Source: HK1 sp965202875
GTDB taxonomy: Bacteria; Pseudomonadota; Gammaproteobacteria; HK1
Assembly (NCBI GenBank): GCA_965202875.1
Contig: OZ241870.1
Location: 1,116,001 to 1,180,000 of the forward strand
Reading direction: 5' to 3'
DNA: 64,000 bases
In this document: one piece after another, positions 41,089-48,297 of the stretch
Layout of the letters: each line of letters starts with the position of its first letter
Position numbering within the stretch: the stretch's first letter is position 1
Translations under genes and position numbers: made by a program
Notes under the pieces: model-generated
Told to the model about the DNA's origin: nothing
What the model saw: only the letters and a program-made list of their open reading frames with translations
Database searches by the model: none

Positions 41089-41118
41089 GGATCGTCCCTC
41101 CGCCGGTTCGAGCAGGGC

Positions 41119-41433
41119 TCAGGCGTCCGTCGGCATCTCGGCGCGCCGCGCCTCGACCATCCTGGCGAGCCGCCCGACCGTGGCGCAGTGCTCCTCGATG
41201 AACCCTTCGTCCACGTCCGGGAGGGACAGGCCGAACTCGCGCTGCACGCCGGCGATGATCTCGAGCGCATCGATGGAATCGAGATTCAGGCCGTCCTCCT
41301 CGAACAGGCGGACGTCGTCGGTGACGTCGGCGAGATCGATGCCGATCTCTTCGAGCTCGAGCCCTTCGTAGACGACCTTCATGCGGATGTGCTCGGCGAT
41401 CTCCGAACAGGTCATGCTGGTGCTGGTAGTCAC
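41119..41433 (-). CDS. Acyl carrier protein (second)
   Basis: The 104-residue protein starts at GTG 41433, with GGGAGG eight bases before it. ATG 41415 is an alternative. FEEDGLNLDSIDALEIIAGVQREFGLSLPDVD carries the phosphopantetheine Ser in DSID near residue 53. The sequence differs from the other ACP, so the operon offers two distinct carriers. It begins three bases after the dehydratase gene. Confidence 0.9.
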   Translation of the reverse strand: MTTSTSMTCSEIAEHIRMKVVYEGLELEEIGIDLADVTDDVRLFEEDGLNLDSIDALEIIAGVQREFGLSLPDVDEGFIEEHCATVGRLARMVEARRAEMPTDA

Positions 41434-41436
41434 CTT

Positions 41437-42378
41437 CTATGCCTCCCTCAAACGATGGCCCGAACGATGGCCCGAACGATGGCCCGAACGATGGCCCGAA
41501 CGATGGCCGTTGCCGAACGCACCCAGCGAGAACTTCGCTCCGGCGACGCGTTTCCCGTGGCAAAGCATCGAGGCCAGGAAGTCGTGGACGCCGCTTGCGT
41601 GAGACCGCTTCTCCACCTTGAGAAGCAGCGCGTCTCCCGGCCGGACCAGGGAGCGGAAGACGACGTCCCGCGCGCAGACCAGGTACAGCCGCGCCGTCGG
41701 AACGTCCGGGACGAGGGCGCGGCCGGCCTCCACCATGGCCTCCAGCATCAGTACGCCGGGGACGATCGGCTCTCCGGGAAAGTGGCCCGCGTAGACCGGA
41801 CAGGCCGGGTTCGGCTCGATCCGGCGCTCGTATCCGTGCTCGCCGGTGTGCTCGGAGATCACCCGGAACGGCGCCTTGCCGCCGTCGTCCCGCCGGCGGA
41901 CACCGGCCCCGGCCGTTGCGGGGGGCGCCCCCTCCGGCGCCGGGACCGGCTCGCCGGGGAAGTACAGTGCGCCGGTCATCCACGCGCAGCCGGTCCCCGA
42001 GCCGCTGAAGAAGCCGGCCGTGAATTCATGGAATCCGCCGCGCCGGGCCGCCGGCATCACCATCGCCCGCACGATCCGCACGGGCCTTTTCGCCCAGCGG
42101 AACTCCTTCACTCCCGCGAGGTAGGCGGGCCGGCTCGCCCATTGCCCGGCGACGCGGATCCGGGCGCCGTACAATTGAGCCCCCCATTCGATGGGGAGGG
42201 CGGTGCGCGGAAACGCGGACGCCCAGGCCGGCCAGGGCTCCGGCCACGTGGTGCGGGTTTCGGCCGCTCCGCCTTCCAGCACCCTGAACCCCTCGACGAA
42301 GCGGTAGGGGGGCCGGATGGCGCCGCGCCCCGGGGTCACGGCGCCGGGTACCGCCTGAAGTGTCGTTGCGCTGCTCAT
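41437..42378 (-). CDS. Double-hotdog dehydratase, first gene of the operon
   Basis: The 313-residue protein starts at ATG 42378 (MSSATTLQAVPGAVTPGRG). The C-terminal half (from about 205) is FabA/FabZ-like: VYAGHFPGEPIVPGVLMLEAMVEAG, with the catalytic His and Glu. The N-terminal half (YRFVEGFRVLEGG onward) looks like a second, degenerate hotdog. The last 20 residues are GHRS repeats encoded by a perfect 12-base tandem array and are unlikely to fold. It would dehydrate or isomerise acyl-ACPs. Being the first gene, its promoter should lie in 42379-42815. Confidence 0.75.
   Translation of the reverse strand: MSSATTLQAVPGAVTPGRGAIRPPYRFVEGFRVLEGGAAETRTTWPEPWPAWASAFPRTALPIEWGAQLYGARIRVAGQWASRPAYLAGVKEFRWAKRPVRIVRAMVMPAARRGGFHEFTAGFFSGSGTGCAWMTGALYFPGEPVPAPEGAPPATAGAGVRRRDDGGKAPFRVISEHTGEHGYERRIEPNPACPVYAGHFPGEPIVPGVLMLEAMVEAGRALVPDVPTARLYLVCARDVVFRSLVRPGDALLLKVEKRSHASGVHDFLASMLCHGKRVAGAKFSLGAFGNGHRSGHRSGHRSGHRSGHRLREA
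41451..41509 (-). repeat. Perfect 12-bp tandem repeats at the end of the dehydratase gene
   Basis: AACGATGGCCCG occurs four times without change, followed by a partial fifth copy. The array is in frame and encodes GHRS units. Copy number change would alter only the C-terminal tail length. Confidence 0.95.
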
Positions 42379-42815
42379 CGTTCGACGCCGGGGTCGTGCC
42401 CTCTCCTCCGATTGCCGCCGATCCTTGCGTGGGCCCTGTCCGGACCCCCCGCTCGTCCTCCGGCGTCCGCCCCCGGAGTGACGCGCATCCTCGCGCCTTC
42501 GACGAAACCCGGATATGGAACTGGGACACCTTCTTTGTCGGCGTGAGTCGGATCCCTTGAAAGCCGCCGGCCATGCCGCTCCCGGTCCGATCTCACGCAC
42601 CGCCCCGTTCCGGAGGGCCGGACACCGGCCGAGCCCCGGTTGGAGGGGTCTTGTCCCGGAACACGGGCAACGGACGGCCGGACGCCCGCGGAGCCGTCCG
42701 CATCCCGCTCATCCGCCCGAACCCGCACACCGGAGCGGCGGTCGACCGGCCATGTGGGAGCGGATGCCGGTACACTCCGCGTATTGCCTTTCCCGGCCGA
42801 GCCGAGGAGCCACGC
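42379..42815. promoter_or_regulatory. Divergent intergenic region with the presumed operon promoter
   Basis: About 440 bases lie between the twenty-gene minus-strand operon and a plus-strand lipoprotein gene. It should hold both promoters. A pocket of lower GC near 42505-42540 (GGATATGGAACTGGGACACC and following) is the best candidate for the operon side. No exact element could be assigned. Confidence 0.35.
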
Positions 42816-43301
42816 ATGAATCGAAGGAGTCCGCGGGCACGTTCACGCCGGTTGACGATGCTGGCGCTCGCCGCGTCGGTCGCCCTGGCCGGTTGTGGCG
42901 GGGTCACCACCAAACCGCAATCGGATCTGGAGCCGCGGCTCGCCGCCGCCCGGGAGGCGTTCGACGGCCGTTTCGATTACCTCTACGTCCCGAGCCGGGG
43001 AAAGCTTGCCGACGAGGCGTTCCTCGCGATGTCGCGGGTCGCAGGCCCCACCGATCTGGCCCGCCACCTCGCCTCCAGGATGGCCCCGGCGGAATCGGAA
43101 CCGGTCCGGCTGATGATCACCGGCCAGTCAGGTGAGAAGACGCTCCGGGTGATCCTCGACGCGCTTTCGTTCTACAAGGACCGCCGTCTTCCGCACCTCG
43201 AGGTGCTGTATCTCGGGGAGCGCTCGTACGAGGCGCAGCTCGCGCGGGCGTTCTCCGCGATCGGTGCGACGTTCCGCTTCGCGCCCTACCCGAAGGACTG
43301 A
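42816..43301 (+). CDS. Small lipoprotein of unknown function
   Basis: The 161-residue protein starts at ATG 42816, with GAGGAG seven bases upstream. LTMLALAASVALAGCGG gives a clear lipobox (LAGC, Cys at about residue 27). The mature part has a mixed alpha/beta pattern with DYLYVPSRGKLADEAF, RLMITGQSGEKTLRVILDAL and LEVLYLGERSYEAQLARAF. I do not recognise a family. It is divergent from the lipid-type operon, which makes co-regulation possible but not shown. Confidence 0.7.
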   Translation: MNRRSPRARSRRLTMLALAASVALAGCGGVTTKPQSDLEPRLAAAREAFDGRFDYLYVPSRGKLADEAFLAMSRVAGPTDLARHLASRMAPAESEPVRLMITGQSGEKTLRVILDALSFYKDRRLPHLEVLYLGERSYEAQLARAFSAIGATFRFAPYPKD

Positions 43302-43498
43302 TCGAGCAAGGAGCTTCCCGAGCGTCTCCCCACCCGGCATCCCTATCCTTCATACCGGCAGGCGGGCCCTGGAACTCCGGTACTCCACGGACGAAACCGC
43401 CCGGCGCGGCCGGCGGACGGGCCCGGGAGCTCCGGCCTTCTCCGGCCCTTGCCCGGTTCGCCGAAGGGGTTCGGGGGCGAGGCGGGCGTGGATCCCGA

Positions 43499-43975
43499 TC
43501 ACCGCGCCTCGATCAGCGCCACCGCGTGCGCCGCGATCCCCTCGCCGCGCCCGGCAAAGCCCATCCCCTCGGTGGTCGTCGCCTTGACGTTCACGGCAGC
43601 CGGCTCGATCCCGAGATCGGAAGCGAGATTGGCGCGCATCGCACCGAGGTGCGGAGCGAGCCTGGGGGCCTGCGCAACGACCGTGACATCGACGTTGGCG
43701 GCCTCGAACCCTCGCTCGCCGAGGAGAGCGGCGACCCGGCGCAGCAGTATCCGGCTGTCGATCCCGGCGAGTTCCGGGTTCGAATCGGGAAAGTGCCGGC
43801 CGACGTCGCCGAGCCCCGAGGCGCCGAGCAGGGCGTCGCACAGCGCATGGATCAGGACGTCGCCGTCGGAATGCGCGGCGAGACCGCGGTCGAATTCGAT
43901 GGTGACGCCGCCGAGCACGAGCCTCGCACCGGCCGCGAAGCGGTGGGCGTCATAGCCGTGGCCGATGCGGATCAC
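43499..43975 (-). CDS. ispF: 2-C-methyl-D-erythritol 2,4-cyclodiphosphate synthase
   Basis: The 158-residue protein starts at GTG 43975 (VIRIGHGYDAHRFAAG). GYDAHRF holds the zinc-binding Asp and His. GLAAHSDGDVLIHALCDALLGA and NVKATTTEGMGFAGRGEGIAA complete the IspF signature. It cyclises CDP-ME 2-phosphate in the non-mevalonate isoprenoid pathway. It follows ispD by about 250 bases; usually the two are adjacent or fused, so this gap is larger than normal. Confidence 0.96.
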   Translation of the reverse strand: MIRIGHGYDAHRFAAGARLVLGGVTIEFDRGLAAHSDGDVLIHALCDALLGASGLGDVGRHFPDSNPELAGIDSRILLRRVAALLGERGFEAANVDVTVVAQAPRLAPHLGAMRANLASDLGIEPAAVNVKATTTEGMGFAGRGEGIAAHAVALIEAR

Positions 43976-44227
43976 GACCTGGACGCCTCCACAACGGCCA
44001 GGGTGCGGGTACCGGCAAGGGCTTCCGGGTGGAGGGCTCCGAGACAGGACCGGCGGGCGCACGGCGTGATCCGGTCAGCGCCGGGGCCGGGACCGCATCG
44101 GCTCATGGCCACGGCTTCTTCGTCCCGGAAAGGACGCGGGCAGAAGCAGGGTCTTCCGCGCGGCTCCGATACAGGGCCGGCGTGCGGGACATGCACCGGA
44201 GCGCCTCGCGGCCAGGGCCGATTCGAA

Positions 44228-44950
44228 TCACGTCCGCGCCTCCTCCATTCCGAGCAGGACGCGGGCGAGCGCGAGATCTTCCGGGCGGGTGATCTTGACG
44301 TTGTCCGGCGAGCCTTCGACGAGGAGCGGACGGGCGCCGACGCGCTCCATCGCCTGCGCTTCGTCGGTCACCGGGCAGCCGTCCGCGATCGCACTCCCGA
44401 GCGCGGCGCGCAAGCGGCCCAGAGGGAAGATCTGCGGCGTAAACGCGCACCAGAGCCGCTCACGATCCACCGTACCCTCGATCGACCCTTCCGGCCCGGC
44501 CCGTTTGAGGGTGTCGCGCACCGGGGAGGCGAGGACCGCACCGTCCGGATGACTGCGCGCCGCCGAGACGAGCCGTTCGACGTCGGCGACCGCCACGCAG
44601 GGGCGGACCGCGTCGTGCACCATCGCCAGATCGCCGTCCGCGGCCACCGTGCCCAGGTGTTCGAGCGCATTGGCGACCGAGTGGCGGCGTTCGGCCCCTC
44701 CCTCGATCCGGACAACGGCCGTCCCGAGCCTCTCCGCGATCTCGTCCCACCAGGGATCCCCCGGCGCGGTCGCGACCACGATGCCGGCGACTCCGCGGAC
44801 CGCCGCAAGCCTGGAGATGACGTGGGCGATGACGACGCGGCCGCCGAGCGGGAGGTACTGCTTGGGGCGGCCGCCGCCGAAACGCCGTCCGACGCCTGCC
44901 GCGGGGACGACCCCCCAGACATCCAATGGACGGCGACCCTCCCGAATCAT
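44228..44950 (-). CDS. ispD: 2-C-methyl-D-erythritol 4-phosphate cytidylyltransferase
   Basis: The 240-residue enzyme has VVPAAGVGRRFGGGRPKQYLPLGG, the nucleotide-binding start with the conserved Arg and Lys. VHDAVRPCV and VTDEAQAMER, the metal and substrate sites, follow. It attaches CMP to methylerythritol phosphate. It sits between ftsB and ispF, as in many gammaproteobacteria. The frame begins at ATG 44950 and ends at 44228. Confidence 0.96.
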   Translation of the reverse strand: MIREGRRPLDVWGVVPAAGVGRRFGGGRPKQYLPLGGRVVIAHVISRLAAVRGVAGIVVATAPGDPWWDEIAERLGTAVVRIEGGAERRHSVANALEHLGTVAADGDLAMVHDAVRPCVAVADVERLVSAARSHPDGAVLASPVRDTLKRAGPEGSIEGTVDRERLWCAFTPQIFPLGRLRAALGSAIADGCPVTDEAQAMERVGARPLLVEGSPDNVKITRPEDLALARVLLGMEEART

Positions 44951-44968
44951 GCGCCACGAGGCGAAGCG

Positions 44969-45247
44969 TCAGCGATCGACGAGCTGATAGAACGTCTCGT
45001 CCTTGCCGATCATCCCGAGATCGCTGCGCGCCCGCTCCTCCACGGCCTCGAGGCCCTCCTTCAAATCGTGGACCTCGGCCGCGAGGCGAAGGTTGCGGGC
45101 CTCGAGCCGGGTGTTCTCCTCGCGCTGTGCCGCGAGCGCGGCCTCCAGGCGGCGCACCTCGGACAGGCCGCCGCTTCCCAGCCAGAGCCGGAGCTGCAGC
45201 GCAACGACCAGGACCAGAAGCACCGCGATCACGATCTTCATCTTCAT
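44969..45247 (-). CDS. ftsB: Cell division protein FtsB
   Basis: With ATG 45247 the protein has 92 residues: MKMKIVIAVLLVLVVALQLRLWLG, a single membrane segment, then a coiled coil (RRLEAALAAQREENTRLEARN) and the C-terminal motif ERARSDLGMIGKDETFYQ. This is the full FtsB layout. FtsB forms a divisome complex with FtsL and FtsQ. ATG 45301 would add 18 Arg-rich residues and overlap enolase, so the shorter start is preferred. It is located between eno and ispD, as in other gammaproteobacteria. Confidence 0.92.
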   Translation of the reverse strand: MKMKIVIAVLLVLVVALQLRLWLGSGGLSEVRRLEAALAAQREENTRLEARNLRLAAEVHDLKEGLEAVEERARSDLGMIGKDETFYQLVDR

Positions 45248-45287
45248 CGAGCCGCCCCGCTCTCCCGCCTTGGCGATCCACCGCCTC

Positions 45288-46577
45288 TCACGCCGCGCCA
45301 TGGAGCGCCCCCAATCCGGGATAGCTCGACCGGCCCTCCGGCGCGAGGCGTTCTTCGATGCGGATGAGGCGGTTGTACTTCGCGACCCGATCCGATCGCG
45401 AGAGCGAGCCGGTCTTGATCTGCCCGGCGCCGGTGGCCACCGCGAGATCCGCGATGGTGGTGTCCTCCGTCTCCCCCGAACGGTGCGAGACCACGACGGT
45501 CCAGCCGGCCGAGCGCGCGGTCTCGATCGCGTCGAAGGTCTCGCTGAGGGTGCCGATCTGGTTGACCTTGACGAGCACCGAGTTCGCGACGCCTTCGGCG
45601 ACGCCTCTGGCGATGACGGCGGGGTTCGTCACGAAGAGATCGTCGCCCACGAGCTGGATCCTGCCGCCGAGACGCGCGTTCAGGAGCTTCCAGCCCTCCC
45701 AGTCGTCCTCGGCCATGCCGTCCTCGATCGACACGATCGGGTACTTTTCGACCCACCCGGCCAGATGGTCGGCGAACGCTGCGGCGTCGAGGGAGACGCC
45801 TTCCGAGGCAAGGTGGTACTCCCCGTCGCGGTAGAGCTCCGAGCTCGCCACGTCGAGGGCCAGGTGGACGTCGCCGCCGGCGGAGCAGCCGGCCTTCCCG
45901 ATCGCTTCGAGGATGAGCTCGATGGCTTCCTCGTTGGAGCGCAGATCGGGGGCGAAGCCGCCCTCGTCGCCGACCGCGGTGGCCAGCCCGCGCCCGGCCA
46001 GCACCGCCTTCAGCGCGTGGAACACCTCCGCCCCGCAACGCACCGCCTCGCGGAGATCCGCCGCGCCGGCCGGGACGATCATGAACTCCTGCATGTCCAC
46101 GCTGTTGTCGGCGTGCGCGCCCCCGTTCAAGACGTTCATCATCGGCACCGGCATCCGGAACGGCCCGTCGCCGCCGAGGTGGCGGTAGAGCGGCTGCCCG
46201 CCGGCGCGCGCCGCCGCGTGTGCGCAGGCCAGCGAGACCGCAAGGATCGCGTTCGCGCCGAGGACCGCCTTGTTCCCGGTGCCGTCCAGATCCCGCATGG
46301 CGGCGTCGATCCGGCGCTGATCGGCCGCGTCCATCCCCGCGAGCGCGGGCCGGATCCGCTCCTCCACGTTCGCGACCGCCCGCCGGACCCCGCGTCCGTG
46401 AAAGCGCGCGGGATCGGCGTCGCGCAGCTCCAGCGCCTCGCGCTTGCCGGTCGAGGCGCCGGAGGGGACCGCGGCCCGGCCGACGATGCCGCCGTCGAGG
46501 ACCACGTCGGCCTCCACGGTGGGATTGCCGCGCGAGTCGATGATCTCGCGGGCGACGATGTCCCGGATGACCGTCAA
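45288..46577 (-). CDS. eno: Enolase
   Basis: The start is taken as TTG 46577 (LTVIRDIVAREIIDSRGNPT), since a Shine-Dalgarno GGAGAGG stands just before it. The 429-residue length equals that of known enolases; the ATG at 46631 would add 18 residues. All signature blocks are present: SGASTGKREALELRD, GDEGGFAPDL, SIEDGMAEDDWEGW, LVKVNQIGTLSET and VSHRSGETED. It interconverts 2-phosphoglycerate and phosphoenolpyruvate. Confidence 0.97.
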   Translation of the reverse strand: MTVIRDIVAREIIDSRGNPTVEADVVLDGGIVGRAAVPSGASTGKREALELRDADPARFHGRGVRRAVANVEERIRPALAGMDAADQRRIDAAMRDLDGTGNKAVLGANAILAVSLACAHAAARAGGQPLYRHLGGDGPFRMPVPMMNVLNGGAHADNSVDMQEFMIVPAGAADLREAVRCGAEVFHALKAVLAGRGLATAVGDEGGFAPDLRSNEEAIELILEAIGKAGCSAGGDVHLALDVASSELYRDGEYHLASEGVSLDAAAFADHLAGWVEKYPIVSIEDGMAEDDWEGWKLLNARLGGRIQLVGDDLFVTNPAVIARGVAEGVANSVLVKVNQIGTLSETFDAIETARSAGWTVVVSHRSGETEDTTIADLAVATGAGQIKTGSLSRSDRVAKYNRLIRIEERLAPEGRSSYPGLGALHGAA

Positions 46578-46745
46578 TTGCCTCTCCTCCAGGAATCTGC
46601 GCCTCGGAACCCTTCCGCCAATTCGAGTCATCGAGCTCCGGAATCGTCACGAATCAATGGATCGGCTCATATGGCGCCCGCGTAACGTATCGATCCGCGG
46701 GACAAAGCTCTCCCGGCGGAGCCGGAACCAGGTCCGTTGCGAACC

Positions 46746-47245
46746 CGGGAGCGCGGGCATCCCGACCGCACCCACGGAACCCATTGAAACGGCAAGGCAT
46801 TCTCCCCGGCGGTGTTGGCTACGGCCCGTCCGTAGCCAACACGTCTCGCGCGATACGATGCTTGCGGATGCTACCGGAAGGGCACGGTTGCCGCTACCGC
46901 GGGCGGCGCGGCAAGCTCCCCCGCGCGGTCCGGGGGGAGTGTCTGGCAGGCGGAGGGGCACCACATACTGCGGTTCCACCGGCAGATGCCGACGGGCTGG
47001 TCGGAAGGCGACCACCACGAGGCCGACGAGAGCGCCCTGACCGGGCGCACCGCAGGCGTCGGGAGGGGAAGCCTGCGCTTCGGGCTCCCTCTGCCGACCA
47101 GCGACCGCACGATGGTCTGGTCGACCACCATCGACGCCCTCGACGAGGTCCTGGAGTGGACGCGGGGGCTGGCGGGGTAGAGGTGGGGGCCGCGCTGCCG
47201 AGTGTAAGGAGAGGTGGACGAGGAAGCCCGCGCTCCCAAGGATGC
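46746..47245. mobile_element. Inverted-repeat-bounded 500-bp segment (MITE-like)
   Basis: The gap between eno and kdsA (46578-47262) carries GGGAGCGCGGGCATCCC at about 46748 and, inverted, GGGAGCGCGGGCTTCCT at about 47225-47242. The same unit forms the composite repeat at 50871-50989. An element bounded by these ends, perhaps non-autonomous, explains the unusual length of this gap. No transposase is present. Confidence 0.45.
46986..47180 (+). CDS. Hypothetical short protein inside the inverted-repeat segment
   Basis: A 64-residue frame (MPTGWSEGDHHEADESALTG to TRGLAG) reads more naturally than its Arg-rich shadows, with SLRFGLPLPTSDRTMVWSTT and IDALDEVLEWTRGLAG near its end. No ribosome binding site stands out and I do not recognise it. 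It could be the tail of a decayed gene carried by the element. Confidence 0.3.
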   Translation: MPTGWSEGDHHEADESALTGRTAGVGRGSLRFGLPLPTSDRTMVWSTTIDALDEVLEWTRGLAG

Positions 47246-47262
47246 CTCTCGCAAGATTCGAC

Positions 47263-48138
47263 TCAATTGCACGGATGGCGGCCCTTCGTGGGGTCCGGCT
47301 CCATCCCCGCCGCGTCCTCCGCCCGCGGGCGGGACTTCACCACATCGTCGATCGTGAGCAGGCATTCGAGCAGCGCCTCCATCCGGTCGAGCGGCCAGGC
47401 GTTGGGGCCGTCGCTCAATGCCTCGTCGGGATTCGGATGCGTCTCCATGAACACCCCCGCGACCCCCGCCGCGACCGCGGCGCGCGCGAGCACCGGCACG
47501 AACTCCCGCTGGCCGCCGGAGCGCGCGCCCTGCCCGCCGGGCATCTGCACCGAGTGGGTGGCGTCGAACACCACCGGGCAGCCGGTGCGCCGCATCACCG
47601 CGAGCGAGCGCATGTCCGACACCAGATAGTTGTATCCGAACGACGCCCCCCGCTCGCAGACCATGAGGTCGGGGTTGCCGGCCGCCTTCGCCTTCTCCAC
47701 CACGTTGGCCATGTCCCAGGGGGCGAGGAACTGGCCCTTCTTGACGTTCACCGGCTTGCCGCAGCGGGCCACGGCCTGGATGAAGTTGGTCTGGCGGCAG
47801 AGGAACGCCGGGGTCTGGAGCACGTCCACGACCGACGCCACCTCGTCGAGCGGCGTGTCCTCGTGCACGTCGGTGATGACGGGGACGGAGACTTCGGCCC
47901 GGACCCGCTCCAGGATCCGCAGCCCGGCCTCCATCCCGGGACCGCGGAAGCTCTCGTGGGAGGTCCGGTTCGCCTTGTCGAAGGAGGACTTGTAGACGAG
48001 GCCGACCGCATGCCTTTCGGCGATGCCCGCCAGCGTCTCCGCGGTCTCCATCGCCAGCGCCTCGGACTCGATGACGCAGGGGCCGGCGATCAGGAACAGC
48101 CTCTCGTCGTTGCCGGCCTCGAAGGCGCCGATCCTCAT
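47263..48138 (-). CDS. kdsA: 3-deoxy-8-phosphooctulonate synthase (KDO-8-P synthase)
   Basis: The 291-residue enzyme shows LFLIAGPCVIESEALAMETAE, KSSFDKANRTSHESFRGPG, TDVHEDTP, LCRQTNFIQA and VNVKKGQFLAPWDM, all diagnostic of KdsA. It condenses arabinose 5-phosphate and PEP for lipopolysaccharide core synthesis, in keeping with an outer membrane. Its position between eno and pyrG is the classic proteobacterial order. The last 20 residues beyond the usual end (EDAAGMEPDPTKGRHPCN) are a short extra tail. Confidence 0.97.
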   Translation of the reverse strand: MRIGAFEAGNDERLFLIAGPCVIESEALAMETAETLAGIAERHAVGLVYKSSFDKANRTSHESFRGPGMEAGLRILERVRAEVSVPVITDVHEDTPLDEVASVVDVLQTPAFLCRQTNFIQAVARCGKPVNVKKGQFLAPWDMANVVEKAKAAGNPDLMVCERGASFGYNYLVSDMRSLAVMRRTGCPVVFDATHSVQMPGGQGARSGGQREFVPVLARAAVAAGVAGVFMETHPNPDEALSDGPNAWPLDRMEALLECLLTIDDVVKSRPRAEDAAGMEPDPTKGRHPCN

Positions 48139-48221
48139 CGGCCCGGCGCCTCCGGGGACTTGGGGTGCACGACGGGGTTTGGGTGGAGCTCGCCGATCCT
48201 CATCGGCCCGGTCGGCTCCGG
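48127..48221 (+). repeat. Two 30-bp direct repeats at the kdsA start
   Basis: GCCGATCCTCATCGGCCCGG plus about ten further bases occurs at 48127-48157, overlapping the first codons of kdsA, and again at 48192-48222. The copy reproduces the kdsA start codon region upstream of the gene, so it could present a second, decoy initiation site. Confidence 0.75.
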
Positions 48222-48297
48222 GGCTCGGCGATGCGCCACGAGCGCGCAGTACGGGAGAAGACGCCCGGCCCTGTGTCCGTTCGATTCATGCGCAGGA

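Noticed and set aside
40384..42546. Plus-strand frame of 720 codons over the first operon genes
   Set aside because: It contains MARTMARTMART-like reads from the 12-bp array and is antisense to ACP and dehydratase genes.
43765..43785. GGGTTCGAATCGGG, similar to a tRNA T-arm
   Set aside because: It lies inside ispF coding sequence, and no acceptor or anticodon arm fits around it. No tRNA or rRNA gene was recognised in the window.
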